From positions 10,053,843 to 10,117,842 of the forward strand of contig JAEMBT020000003.1 in assembly GCA_018873245.2 (NCBI GenBank): a stretch of 64,000 nucleotides of DNA, in the 5' to 3' direction. Under the pieces are notes generated by a model. That model was not told the DNA's origin, made no database searches, and was given only the letters and a program-made list of their open reading frames with translations. The position numbers and the translations under genes are program-made. The DNA is from Archegozetes longisetosus (lineage: Eukaryota > Arthropoda > Arachnida > Sarcoptiformes > Trhypochthoniidae). Shown piece after piece: positions 23,250 to 35,239 of the stretch. Positions within the stretch are counted from its first letter, which is position 1, and the number at the start of each line of letters is the position of its first letter.

Positions 23250-25401
23250 CTAGCCGTCAGAGCCTTCGGATTCTGCGATTTATTAGAAAAGATTACAAAA
23301 TAATTAGAAACTATTTCAAGGGATAGAAACTGTCAGTACCTTCTTCAGCATTTTGTAGCCACTCAACAAACTTTTTCATCTGCTCGAGAAAGTGTCCCTT
23401 TCCTTTGTTTGAATGATCTTTTGCATACCATTTAAGGATTACATCTTCGCTGATGACGTCAGCTATAGTTCAACGTAAGATTGGAATAATCAAAAATCAA
23501 TTCATATTTTAAAACTATAAATGATAGGAATAGTTTCATAACTAAAAATACATCTTTTTATACTTTTATATTTGACTTACTTTTATAAAAGAGAACAACA
23601 ATTTTCTGGAAAACTTTCAAGAAGTTCATGTTCTCATAACAGTATTCCTGAATGCGTACGAGTAGAGCCAACTCTCCTTTTGGAGTTTTAGTAAATTCAG
23701 CCATCAATGAAGTATAGCCGCGAAGATGTTTAAGAGCTTGCTCTGCAACCAATTCTTCCTTTTTGTTCCATTCAACGGCAGACATCAATGTATTCCATAA
23801 AAGAACAGCCACTTCTGGTTCAGTTAAAGTATATTTAGCCATTGATTCCTTAACCAAAGCAACCAATTCCTTGATGGATGCATTTTCGTGTATCAAATTG
23901 GATAATTGCGACTGTAATTCCTTTTTAACCGATGAGCCCAATTGTGCTTTTTGGAATTCGACCAATTGGTTGAGGCCTGCATTAAGAAATGAATTGGTGA
24001 AAGTCTCTTGAGTGCGCTTCGATGTCGGGAAAAAGTCCTGTTGAATAAAAAGCAAAATTGATTAGATCATTCTGCAGTTTTGATTCATTTGAATTTTTAA
24101 TAATAGGCTTATTCTGCTTCTTATCTGATGTGCCAAGGTTAGTTAAAGAGAAAACAATCAAACAATCAGTTTCACAATCATTAAGGTCTTAATCAGATTT
24201 CAATAATGTTTATGGAATTTAATCTCCTAAAAATTGCTTTGTTCTCAAGTCAATTAAAGTTTAGTTTGAATTACCAACAACTTTGAGTCCAGATTCGATT
24301 TTCGTAAGGCTGTCCACACAGTTGTGGCATCTTTTTCGTTTTGCCAGATCTTTAAAACATTAATCAGAAAATCACTAGCGATTCCATCTTTAACGAGATG
24401 ATCCTGAAGAGTAGCGTTCAATATACTGGTTGGGATTTGTCCGCCGGCTATCAAAATGGCACAGAGTTTGGCCAACTTTAGTCTTTCTTCGGTCGTGAAT
24501 GCTTTGAGAAAAACAATAATCTTGTTTATGTCTTCTTCTAAAGTCTTCTCCAAGTATTTATAGCGACGAATGAGTTTAGTTATGACCTGAGCGTAAGCAC
24601 GAACTGACTCGTTGTCACCATTAGATCCAAAGACGGAGCAATCAGTTTTCGAATCTTTGACCTTTTCGGTGTCTACGATAATAGAACCGCCCGGCGCTAA
24701 CAAACCCCCAGCTATAAGGATATCAAATAGTGATTCTCCGTATCGACGATAGTCTAGTTTGTTGCCAGAAGTGTCCAAAAATTTAGATAAGAGTTCGAGA
24801 TCGCCAGAACACTCGTTGATACCCAACAGAATTGAATCACGAAATGCTGTCGGATCGAACTTCTCCTTTTCATCTGTTCATAAGTATTTTAAAGTTTAGT
24901 AAAACTTCGTTTTCTACTAAGTAATCAAATTTTAGTTAAACCAGACAAATGTGTGCAAAAAGTGCGAACAAATATTAGTCATTATCAATAAAAACTCTGC
25001 TTTTAGTTAAAACTATTAGAAATCAAAACTTGTTTATAGCAAGTCAAACAAAATTAAACTAAAGCTGAGCGAAAAACCAGATAAATATGGAAGAAATGAT
25101 GAATGAATGGCAATAAAATAGGTTGTTATGAGTGGAAACCGTCATTTTGCAAAATTTGATCCAAACTCAAGACTAATAGTAAATAAGCTGAAAATTGACT
25201 TCAACTAAACTAAAGTCAGTAAAATATAATAGAAATACAAACAAACGATCAAAATAGAGTGCAAACAGAGAAGACATAAAACGCAAAAATATGAATAAAA
25301 ACAGATATAAAGAACAAATAAAATAGTAATAATTAACCTCTTTTTCTGGCCTTAATTCTTTGACCCTGGAGTGTAGGTCTTTCTGATGCCTTTTGACTCA
25401 T
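23250..25401 (-). CDS. BZW / eIF5-mimic protein (5MP; krasavietz orthologue)
   Basis: Five exons on the minus strand: 25401-25338, 24873-24275, 24037-23581, 23462-23340 and 23272-23250. All are GT-AG with matching phases, giving 421 residues, close to the usual ~420. The N-terminus [21 protein letters not shown] and the segments [20 protein letters not shown] and GGLLAPGG are hallmark BZW sequence. The C-terminal W2 (MI4-like) domain is complete: [38 protein letters not shown], then an acidic/aromatic end with [16 protein letters not shown] and [10 protein letters not shown]. The family competes with eIF5 for eIF2/eIF3 and tunes start-codon selection in the cytoplasm. The last exon is only 23 nt, encoding SEGSDG and the stop; it is recovered by phase and family match. 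Confidence 0.93.
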
Positions 25402-27430
25402 ACAATCACTTATTATAAATTAATTGTTATTAAACTTGATTTCAATTAAATTTAATTTTTAAAAAGTGTTTCACTAAGCAATACAAATGACGACAAAATA
25501 GGATTCTGTAAAACAAACATATTTTCAAAACAATTAGAATTTCATCTCATTGTAATTTAATCAAAACTAAATATTTTCACTAAAATAATTACCGTATATT
25601 ACAGTCGGATGAAGTGATGATAATTTGGTTTCGATATAGGGTTAAATTAAGTTTTAAGTATTGCAATCAAATCAATGCTTATGTGCTACGCTTTCAACTG
25701 CAATTGTGAGTACTTTTGACACTCAAAGCGTGCACGTCATCTAAATGTAGGATATGACGTCAAGGAAGTCAATCAATAAGTTATATTTCCTAATCAAACC
25801 TAACATAAAGTACGTCTTTTATCAATTTTACTTTTTTACAACCTTTTTCGGTTGACTCAAAAGTTGAACAACACTTTATATAAATTAACTTCATTTGTAT
25901 TATTTGGTTTAGTTCAATCTGAAAATCAAATTGATTTCAGTTCACATTAAGACTTATGACTATTAACTAAGTTTAAAGCGCAATCTTTGTCTTTGGTACA
26001 AGTTTTTAAAGATTGCTGTTTACTAGCAGTTCGAGTAAATTATTAATCTATAAATGAGCCCAATATTTAAGTTTTCAATCAAACATTTGATCATAAGTTG
26101 AATCATGTGATATCTGCCTCTTTGTGACCTATTATTTTAATTTTGTTTGGATAAAATTGACACTATTTTATTAATATACCATTGAATCAAACTCGTCTTA
26201 AGTCCAGTCTTTCTATTGATGATACACTGCAATTATATTGAAGTTTTTAGTTCTGTTTGAAAGATAGAAAGCAAATCTACTTTCTAATAACAATTTTCTA
26301 TTAAATAGATAACTATAGTGAGGCTAATAATTCGCTGAATATTCTTTGAAATTTTTTTGTTAATTTAATAGTTTGATCATAAATTTTTGTAGACTTATTA
26401 ACCCTATAGTATGTCAAAATTAGCTGACAAAATTTGGAAACAATCGGGTGCCGTATTAAGGCTTAATCTGGAAGAATCTAGATTCTCCTATGTACAAAAT
26501 TACATATAACTATAGCTATGAGTGAAAAGTAATTGGACTATAGCTAAGTTTTTGTTGAAACATAATCAAAAGTTTATTTCAATTCAAATGTTTTTCCAAA
26601 AGGCTGAAGTAAGTGAATGTGTACGCACTTAAACTAAAGCTAAATAAATAAAGATTCATAAGTTTTAAACAGGAACGAATAAATTAACTGTTTCAAATTT
26701 TTATGTTAAGACTTGTGAAAATTATTTTGATAAAAGTTATTTGAATGTTCATAATTAACAGTTTATGTGATGGTGGATTTGAGGCAGTTAAGCAAAACTT
26801 TTAATAACTTGATATGAATAAGAACAACGAGGTTCACATAACAAACTCAGAATCATATTGAAATCATACAGTGTTATCCGGGTATTTACGAGCATATTTT
26901 TGTTAAGCTGATAACTTCTAATGAATAGTTTTTAGTTAAAGCAATCACTAAATTCATTCAAAACTTTATAAGCTATCTTACAGACAAAGTAAACACTCTT
27001 TTAGCCAAAGAGTTATTGATTGCGAAGCAAATGTATAAAAGATTATTAAGCTTGTGCTACAAATTGACTAGATGTCAGGTTTTTAAACTCATAGTTTAAT
27101 TTCTTGTTTACTATTAGTAATTGTATTAATAGTTTATGTAAATTTTGATGTAGATTTTCATGTATTATCAGCAAAAGATTACCTGCTTGAAAACAAAAAA
27201 AGCGCTCAAAAAGCGTTATTTTTTTAAGGATTGCTAATTTAGTTTCAATACTGTAAAAATTGACTCAAGTTTTAATTTCTAAACTTTACTCATATCAGTT
27301 ACTAAAGGGCAAATGTTTGACTTACTAATGAGAGATCCCTTAATTTTTAGCGCTAGGTTTAACCTTTATTCTTTTTGCTGATAGTACAGGTGTATCAAAA
27401 AGGAGTGAATGCAACTAAATTTTATTATTA
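25402..27430. other. Intergenic; 5' flank of BZW, no further genes seen
   Basis: AT-rich, with frequent stops and no recognisable exon, RNA gene or TIR pair. The first few hundred bases should hold the BZW promoter. Confidence 0.45.
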
Positions 27431-27589
27431 AGGCGGCTGAAAAGTAATTGCATATTCATAACATACGAATAAAGTAATAAATATGTTTAAGGTAAATTAT
27501 TACGCAGTAATTAATTTGTTGCTTCATGATGCAGACCACTTTGATTTTACTGTTTATTAACAGTCGTATAACAATGACCCAAATATTAA

Positions 27590-28043
27590 CCCTCTTACTA
27601 GGGAAGGGTGCGATCTGAGGAAGTCAGATCAAGATGTTTTGATTTAGCATTAATCTATACGACAATTAAATCGACCAAAACTCAAAAATCCATGCTTATG
27701 AGCTCTTATTTGTCCACAATCGGTAATATAAAATACAATCTTTAGCATTGCTTTGTATGGCAGTAATGCCCACTCTGCTACTCACATGCATTGAACGCTT
27801 TGACAAACATTAAACTGAACAGTGAAGCCAACTTCATATGGCATAAGGCAAAGGTATGACAGTATACATTGCTGTCATACAAAGCAATGCTAAGGATTGT
27901 ATTTTACATTACCGATTGCGGAAAACAAGAGTTCATAAACACGAATTTTTGAGTTTTGGTCAATCTAATTGTTGTATAGATTAATGCCAAATCAAAAATA
28001 TTTTGATCTGACTTCCTCAGATAGCACCCTTCCCTAGTTAGAA
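27590..28043. mobile_element. Foldback/MITE nested in the mariner
   Basis: Long inverted arms of roughly 170-190 bp each. The left arm begins ACTAGGGAAGGGTGC followed by ATCTGAGGAAGTCAGATC; the right arm ends with the reverse complement (GATCTGACTTCCTCAG, then GCACCCTTCCCTAGT). The small central spacer includes GTATGGCAGTAATG near 27755 and its inverted match near 27870. It has no coding capacity and interrupts the mariner's 5' region, so it inserted later. No clear target duplication was found. Confidence 0.7.
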
Positions 28044-28044
28044 T

Positions 28045-29013
28045 TTATGATGCCAATAAGGAACAGTGAGCGTTTATAAAGTGCCTTGTATTACTGGCTT
28101 TACCATCTCTGAAATTTCCAAAGTACTAACTGGAATAGCCAGTCGAAATTAAGATGAGATATACAATCTTTACCATCAATTTCGGGATGAAGGGTATACG
28201 TTGAGTCAAGATGAGCCATGCAGTAGGAAACCCTGCTTTACTACAGATAAAGAACATCAACATTCACTTGAAAGACTCCCAAATGAACAAAGACGTTGAT
28301 CTACAGAAGAGTTAGCTTTTCGGTTGGGGATCAGTAAGTACAATATTCAACAGCTTCTAAGGAAACCAAATGTGGTCGACGTATCATCGCGTTGGGTGCT
28401 ATACACTCTTACAGCTGAACAGAAAGAACTTCGAGTAAACTTTAAAAAAGAGCACCTTCAAAGATATGAACACAATTTCAAGTTCATAGGCAGAATTACA
28501 TCTGTCAATGAAACATGGGTAAGAAGTTATGACATTTAGCATGATTCATTATTAAAAGAATATCGATATTCTGGAAAGGAGTTGTATGCCAAATTTTCAA
28601 AATATTAAAATATTTAAATTTATGCAAATGTCTTTAAACTTAATTTTAGACCAACGAAAGTAAAGTCAACATTGAGAGATTTGAAGCAGATGATGATAGT
28701 AGCTTTTCATCAAAATAAGATGCTGGGTTATCAAATCCTTCCAAAATATCAAAATGCGAACAACGTGAAACCACATAAGAATCAAAATGTCAAAGATTTC
28801 TTGACTAGACATCGGTGGGAAGAATTAAACCATCCTTCTTATATTTCTGACTTAAACTCCAGTGATTACGACGGCATTCCTAGAATTAAGAGGCCAAACA
28901 ATAGTAAAAGATTTGCTTATGAACCTGATTTAGAAGTTGTTTATCATGAAGTTACTCGTAGAATTAATCTTAAAAATGTCGCTATTTGGATATTAAGGCT
29001 ACCAAAGCGTTAG
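28045..29013 (+). pseudogene. Mariner transposase, decayed
   Basis: Pieces of one transposase lie in several frames. First come helix-turn-helix region fragments (IYNLYHQFRDEGYTLSQDEP, then EELAFRLGISKYNIQQLL). The D1 region reads SVNETW, so the catalytic Asp of the usual DETW is replaced by Asn. Then comes MIVAFHQNKMLGYQILPK, a damaged second motif (VKPHKNQNVKDFL for the usual DNARPH...), and the third motif SDLNSSDYDGI. Multiple stops and frameshifts make it non-functional. Confidence 0.8.
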
Positions 29014-29118
29014 GAAGTTGTCACTAAGCTTGAAATCAACTACACTATATAACACCAAAATACCATTTTATATCTGTTTTCTGTAATATATGAATATGCA
29101 ATTACTTGTCAACCGCCT

Positions 29119-29800
29119 TAATACTTAAAAACTATTATTTTAAAAATAAAGAATGATAGCAGATCATGACCGGCAGACTATCATAGCGCGTGTTCGATAT
29201 GCTGTGACCGGACTTGTAAGTTAACGATTGTGGTGTTATTGCATTTGGAGGTCTCCCAACATTATCATCCGAAACATTTCCAGTTCTTTCAAATTTCTTA
29301 ATTAAGATTGAAGTTGTGATAAAACGTGGAGCCTTAAGACAATTGAATTTTTTCATTACAAATTCTTTTCATGTAGTATTCATGTGTAATATGAACAGAA
29401 TTTGATACTACAGAATTTGATGAAATGTGTTCATGTAATAAGATGAACGAAGTTTGCCAATATTAAATAGCTAATAATATTCATCGAAATATATATATGT
29501 AATAAGTCGATCAAAGGTTAGAACATGACAGTTTATTCAGAAGTCAGACCTATGAATAATACCCAATGGAAAGTCTACAAAACGTAATACAAATCTATCG
29601 CTAACGGAAAACATTAAGTGTAAAAGTATTTCCAATTTATTTATCAACAAAAATAATAAAATATATTTTACTTCACATAATATGACGATATAGTTTATGA
29701 CTTGTTCGCAAACTTGTCGGTTGTCTAATTTTCTATACAATGAACTATAGCGCTAACGACTTGGATAATGATAGAAACCTTAGGTTAAAATCCCTAAGTT
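29119..29800. other. Intergenic, nothing recognised
   Basis: Two short open frames here (29135-29356 and 29537-29740, minus) have no recognisable features and I do not support them as genes. Confidence 0.4.
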
Positions 29801-32450
29801 CTAAAAACAAAATAATAATACTATGGCTTCAACAACAACTATTAAGTCCCCAACAGATTCAACAACAGACTCGACTACTCCACAACAGACTCAGTTGCTC
29901 CAACAACAGCTTCGACTTCAGATAATTTAACAAACGATACAACTGTTCCATCAATAGCTTCTTCAGTCGCTTCAACATCTTCGACATCAAATGCTAACGC
30001 TCTAATCACGAATTTGAATCGAAGACCTAAACTTGGTACAACTATTGCCGATAGGTTCTATTATAGAAGATAATTTTGATGACTAGTCTTTGTTCAGAAA
30101 TTAGTGAATCTTCAAACACTACTTCCGATAGTAAAGTCAAGATTGTGTCGATTTGGGTTGTTGTAACTCTTGTGTAGGAATTGAAAGCGAAACTGAAAGT
30201 TTTCAGTTTACAATATAGTAATCAATCTGATATCAATTTTTCAAAAATTAATGGTAAATTGATAATTTATATATAGACGTGTCTGATATGTTGCCTTTCT
30301 TTGTTATGTACTTAGTTAATATACAAAATGACAATAATATTCCAACAACGGCTATTGTACATGACACTTATTTATCAACAAAAAAGTGAAACGAAAAAGA
30401 CTTAATCGTGTCAAATCTTCTAGTAAGAAGATAAATGAAGGTGAAGAAACAATTGATAATTCGAAAAGTGTAGAACTCTATGCTTCAACTGGTGGAGATC
30501 CAGGTATCTAGAATAATGATGATACCATTATGGATTGTAATTGATGATGTAATTATATAATAAGTACAAAAAATTTTATTTTTTATTTTCGTTCTATAGT
30601 GAATATATTAACAATAGTATTCACATTAGACACGATAAAAGTAACGTTCTGAATATTTTCTATAATGGATCAGAGATTACTATAGCTGAACTCCAAAAGA
30701 AGTATTTTATTGATAACTGTTATCCCGGAAAGCTTTGATTCAAATGCCTCGGGTATCATGCTATCTCCAAATGACGCATATGTAATATTTGATATTTAAT
30801 AAAATCTTATATTAAAAAGAATAATAAAGATATTGAATTAGAAGTATAATGATTTATTTCATTTTATCACATGTAAATTATAATTTTTGCATTGGAAAAT
30901 TGTAATCAGGGGTCCCATTTTCTTTGATATAAAAGAAGTAAATGAATTGATTGAACTTTTAAAATGTGTTCTTGTCGAGATTTACACTTATGGTTTATCG
31001 ATCGACACAATCTCACAAGTTTATCTAACTAGTTAAGCAATTTTAGCTATTAACTATTTTGTGACTTCTTTTAAACTGGATGAATCTCAGACTAGAATGT
31101 AATATTTAGTGCATTACTTTTTGTTTGAAACCTATTAATATAATTTGTTTGTTTGTTAAAGGTTAAGGCAGCTAATTCTATGACTATCAAATCTGGTGAT
31201 ATGCTAAATCCGAAAGTTGTAAATCTTTTATTAGATATTGGTCATTTACCGATTGATGCGTCGGGAAAATTAATCAAGAAAGAGGAACATCTGAATCAAC
31301 CTTATAAATATCTATTGTCTACTTATCAAGGTGGAATTGATTGTCGGAATTTCGTGACAAAATTAAGAATCAAATTTTTAAGCTACTTAAACAGACCGGG
31401 TATAATGTTAATGATGCCATATTTCATTGTGAATGAGAACAGTGCACGAGTTCTTTATAATTCTTTTTGTTTATTTTTTTAAAATAGTGACTAATAGTGA
31501 TATCAAGATAAGTTTATTGAAGCAGTACAATAGACCTGAATTTAAACCATATAAATGGATAAAACTTCAAGTATATGATAAATCACATAATCTTAAAATT
31601 AAAGATTTTGACTTTGAAGATATTCTGAAACCTTCAGAAATTTAGATTATTACTCGATGATCTCACAAGTCGACTCAATGATTACATTAAAGAATTATAA
31701 GTATATTTTGAATTATTTCTCATATATATATATATTTACACTAATTGCTTTCTAAATTTTTCGATTCATTTTTGATTCTAAAACAGTGACTAAAATATAC
31801 TTAGTAATTACTGATGGTGGAAGTTTTGAACCATTTCCATTAAGACTAATACAAAAGTGGGTTAAGCTAAATGCTTTTCTCAGACTCTTTACTCTGATTC
31901 TCCTTATCGAAGAGTCGTAACTGGAGCAAACTTACTTGTTTTACCTAATGATGTCCATAATCCTGACCAGATTTATTCAGACAATAAGACGCCAACTCAT
32001 ATTGAAATTATAACTCAAAAAGTAAATAAGTTCCGAATTGGGCCAAAAATAACGGAGTTTTTAAATATTTTATATCAATCCAAAAAATGAAGAGCAATCA
32101 GTCGAATCAATGATCAGATCGACGTTGAGTCTATTGATAGTTGTAATTTCGATTAAGAGTGCCGTTTTGTGCGCAAACATTATAAAGATCGAGAGTGGGG
32201 CCTAATCGAAAGTACTTGTGGAGACAAATATATTGGCTAAAATTTTATTTATTCACGTCCACCCATTCAGAAGTTATGCCTACTTTTGATTTTTCAAACC
32301 ATAGTCCATTTATTCATGGCAGAGCTTCCCAACAATCAATTAAAGGGTCAAATCGATAGTAATTGTCGAGGTAAATTGATTGATGTAAAAGAACATTGCC
32401 GGAAAGTCTATGGGATTCTATCTAATTTGGCACTCGGGATCTGATGATAT
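29800..32450 (+). pseudogene. Frameshifted multi-exon gene, unrecognised
   Basis: A run of exon-like plus-strand segments, several with a clean frame jump, suggests a decaying or badly sequenced gene. In order: a Ser/Thr-rich segment (29824-30075, one frame jump near 29880, ending IADRFYYRR); a basic segment at about 30375-30510 (NKKVKRKRLNRVKSSSKK); about 30599-30800 (INNSIHIRHDKSNVLNIFY, frame jump, then SFDSNASGIMLSPNDAY before a donor-like GTAATA); about 30908-31036 (GPIFFDIKEVNELIELLK); 31160-31440 (VVNLLLDIGHLPID, frame jump, KLLKQTGYNVNDAIFHCE); 31490-31695 (LLKQYNRPEFKPYKWIKL...DDLTSRLNDYIKEL); 31790-32080 (DGGSFEPFPLRLIQKW...LLVLPNDVHNPDQIYSDN); and 32155-32235 (ECRFVRKHYKDREWGLIEST). 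Acceptor-like AG precedes most segments. I do not recognise the family; a lineage-specific gene is possible. Confidence 0.45.
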
Positions 32451-32754
32451 ATTTTAATAGAGGTTATCAGCCTGATCAAAATTGCCAATGGGCCCACCTC
32501 CGTACAACTTATAGTTTAAGCGTTAGATGGCGTTAAAGTTTTAAAATGGGATAAAATATAGATTTATTAGGTGGATATTAAAGATATCGCAAAATGGTTT
32601 TTATATTTGTAGGCAGCGTTAAATTCTACATCGAAACTATATATCATATATTCAAAAATAGAAAAATTCGACACAAAATTCGAATATGTCGAAAACTATT
32701 CGATATAAAAAATTTTTGACTTGATATTCGGATTCAGCGTTAAAAAATACATAT

Positions 32755-32880
32755 CGACAGTTCTGTGGTATCTCTGGTATGCACGACATCTGCCCGAGAT
32801 TCGATTCCCGCAGAATTTCTGAATGATATCTGCGTGGAATTGGAGAAACAAGAGTAAGCCTCAGTGGTGACTAAAATGGG
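32755..32880 (+). repeat. Possible tRNA-like SINE fragment
   Basis: Contains GATTCGATTCCCGC, resembling a pol III B box (GGTTCGANTCC), about 25 bp after a weak A-box-like CTGTGGTATCTCTGGTATG. The TpsiC stem does not pair, so it is not an intact tRNA. The tail GAGAAACAAGAGTAAGCC, in an otherwise AT-rich setting, suggests a dispersed element. Low certainty. Confidence 0.3.
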
Positions 32881-32886
32881 GAGTAC

Positions 32887-32914
32887 GGTGGGGGCGGAGG
32901 GTGGGGCCCCCACC
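32887..32914. other. GC-rich hairpin / potential G-quadruplex
   Basis: An isolated G-rich run, GGTGGGGGCGGAGGGTGGGG, followed immediately by CCCCCACC. The first eight bases (GGTGGGGG) are perfectly complementary to the last eight, so either an 8-bp GC stem or a G-quadruplex could form. This is extreme for the local composition. Confidence 0.6.
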
Positions 32915-32989
32915 AAAGTATTACATTTTACATCGTGATTAAATGTTATCTTATATTTAAAATATATGATAGGCAGAGTTCGGCAATGT

Positions 32990-33320
32990 TCTTTTTATCT
33001 ATTGGGTGTCATCAGTATGTCTGGGCGATTAAAGAGAGGTCTAATTATTCTGAGCTTTGAAGCTTTTCTGGATTAACCCATCAGAAGCTTCATTACCAGT
33101 TTAAATGACTGGAAAAATTAAATCTTTATTTTAATGAATGATAATAAAATTATATTAATATTTAAATGTCTCAAAGATACTTCATTATGAATAAGCAAAA
33201 GTTAATAATTATTTAAACTGGTAATAAAACTTGTCCATAAAAGCCTCAAAGTTTAGAATAGTTAGACCTCCCATTAATTCTCAGACATACCGACGACACC
33301 CAATAGATAAAAAAATTTAA
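32990..33320. mobile_element. Foldback element (MITE)
   Basis: Two inverted arms of about 115-120 bp. The left arm begins TTTTATCTATTGGGTGTC and continues through CAGTATGTCTGGG and GAGGTCTAATTATTCT. The right arm is the reverse complement with about 15-20% divergence and ends near GACACCCAATAGATAAAA. The arms enclose about 90 bp of AT-rich sequence with no ORF. Confidence 0.65.
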
Positions 33321-33981
33321 GTAAATAATAATACAGTATTGGTCTCAACAAGAGTCAAGTTTATCAAATTCGTTAAGGTCAATACGAATTGAGATATTTA
33401 GAGGAACGTTGATTAATAACTATCACAGAAATAATACTACTTTAGGAATTCGAAACACCTGTTAAAAGATTGATTATAGATTTGGATAATTCAAATGATC
33501 TTAATAAGCTTAACTTTAAGAAAAATAAATGAATAAACATCATATGGTTTATATCCTATTGTATATATAGTTCACTCGTGTTATAAAAATCGATAAGTTA
33601 TTTTCGTATGAAAAACAGGATCTCATATTTAGTAAATGTACGTTTATGCCGGTATTTTCGTAAAATATGAAACAAAATCAATGTTCAGATACAATTCTCC
33701 TTCTGGTAAAACAAAATTTGATTCAAATTCTTTGATGCAAGTTTTATATAAGTTTTGCTAAAGTTGTAGAATTTCTTGCAAATGCAAAAAATTTTCAAAT
33801 TAGATGAAAGGATAGCTTAAAAAGTTTAATTAATTGAACTGATAGTATTGATTTGAGTATTATCTATGTGCCTGGAAATTGAACACACTCACCAATTGGT
33901 TATCTGTTTATTGAGATAAAATTAGTTATAAAAACTAGTTAAAATCTTGATATTGAAATAATTAATTGACTTGCGAGCACA
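33321..33981. other. Intergenic; upstream of the LPMO gene
   Basis: No exon supported; presumably contains the LPMO promoter. AT-rich throughout. Confidence 0.4.
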
Positions 33982-34753
33982 ATGAAGATCTTCATACTTT
34001 TATTTGGTTCAGTTATTTTGTGTCAATTAGTAGGAGTTTCGTCACACGGACGATTGATTGATCCGCCAGCCAGAGGAACCGCTTGGAGATACGGCTTCAA
34101 CACTCCTAAAGATTACAATGATAATGAACTATTCTGTGGTGGACTCGCTGTAATAAAATAATAAAGATTGTGTAGCATTTTTCATTAGAATGATTTCTTT
34201 AAATTTTGAAACTGTTTTAGAATCAATGGAACTCACAGGGAGGAAAATGTGGCATATGTGGAGATCCATATCAGGGTATTCCGCAATTACGCCATTTTTT
34301 ATTAATCTTTAATTTGAGTCTTATGAGTTAGGTCCACGTAAGACCGAATGTCCGAACGGAGAATTTTGCTCAAAAGTTATAGTAAAAACCTATAAAGTCG
34401 GGCAAGTTATCGATGCGAAAGTCAACTTAACAGCCAACCATAAGGGATATTTCGTATTTCGTATCTGTCCTGTGACTGATGAAAGTCGTGAAGTGACTCA
34501 AGAGTGTCTTGATAAGCACGAGCTCAAAGTTGACGGAACTAATAGCCCAATTTATAGAGTTCCAAATACAAGTAATGGAGGTTTTACTGCTAGAGTCAAA
34601 CTTCCAGATGGACTTTCATGTGACAGATGCGTCTTTCAATGGCATTATCACACGGAAAATACATGGGGTAAGTGTGATGATGGAACTATGAAAACTGGGT
34701 GTGGTCCACAAGAAACTTTTAGAGGTTGTGCTGATGTCAGAATCAACAAATGA
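33982..34753 (+). CDS. AA15 lytic polysaccharide monooxygenase (chitin-binding type-4)
   Basis: Three exons: 33982-34149, 34221-34275 and 34332-34753, with GT-AG introns and agreeing phases, giving 214 residues. Residues 1-22 are a signal peptide (MKIFILLFGSVILCQLVGVSS). Cleavage would expose His23 in HGRLIDPPARG, the N-terminal copper-binding histidine of LPMOs. The second histidine-brace residue is in FQWHYHTENTWG. Ten or more cysteines (FCGG, CGICGD, CPNGEFC, CPVT, CDRCVF, CGPQ, CADV) fit the disulfide-rich AA15 fold. The protein ends right after the catalytic domain (RGCADVRINK), with no C-terminal domain. The family oxidatively cleaves chitin or cellulose outside the cell, with roles in cuticle turnover or digestion in arthropods. 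AATAAA at 34779-34784 is the likely polyadenylation signal. Confidence 0.92.
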
Positions 34754-34778
34754 AATGGTATTCCTGATAAAAGTAATG

Positions 34779-34784
34779 AATAAA
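34779..34784 (+). terminator. Polyadenylation signal of the LPMO gene
   Basis: AATAAA 26 bp beyond the stop codon. Confidence 0.55.
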
Positions 34785-34994
34785 GCGTTGCTCAATATTT
34801 AATATCAATAGCCTTACATTCAATATAATATTTAATAAAAAGAGTGCAATATTTAATTATATTTATTTATAGTTTCCATTCGCTTGCTGAAAGATTTGAG
34901 TTTAATTGGAGACATAATAAGAGTTTTTACTTGTGTTTAACAATAGAAACATAATTGACTATTAAATAGTATTTCAGATTAGTTTCAGTGAAAA

Positions 34995-35235
34995 ACATTC
35001 TTTTATCTGAAAGAATATTTTTGTATCCCGAGAAAATTCTCTACATCACAGTTAGTAATAGGAGCAAATTTAAACGATGTTATCTCTTCAGTTATTAACT
35101 CCAGATCTAAATTTTTGGCGCCATTCATCACTTCAGAGATAGCTTTAATTTAACTGAAACCAGAATTTTTAGCCAAAACATTAATGAATTTGTAGAGTGC
35201 TTTTTCAACTGCCATTCCGTAAGATTTACGCATTT
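34995..35235 (-). pseudogene. hAT transposase C-terminal remnant
   Basis: Minus-strand translation gives MRKSYGMAVEKALYKF, NVLAKNSGFS, an in-frame stop, then IKAISEVMNGAKNLDLEL and FKFAPITNCDVENFL. The last matches the YAPIT-x-DVERSFS signature of the hAT C-terminal dimerisation domain. The rest of the transposase is not seen. Confidence 0.6.
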
Positions 35236-35239
35236 GAGA

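Larger units (their letters stand above)
27431..29118 (+). mobile_element. Degenerate mariner element with nested insertion
   Basis: Terminal inverted repeats of 30 bp match at 28 positions: AGGCGGCTGAAAAGTAATTG at the left and AGGCGGTTGACAAGTAATTG at the right when reverse-complemented. TA target duplications sit at 27429-27430 and 29119-29120. The interior encodes a broken transposase on the plus strand (see 28045-29013). A foldback element is inserted in its 5' half. The transposase is related to that of the younger mariner at 62.3-63.7 kb, although the TIRs differ. Confidence 0.85.

Noticed and set aside
30599-30800. Dipeptidyl-peptidase-like beta-propeller segment (IMLSPNDAYVIFD)
   Set aside because: The SPDxxYVL-like phrase is suggestive, but neighbouring segments do not match that family and similarity over so few residues is not reliable.
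32765-32815. Functional tRNA gene
   Set aside because: The B-box-like motif is present, but the TpsiC stem and the acceptor stem do not pair; it is at best a tRNA-derived fragment.
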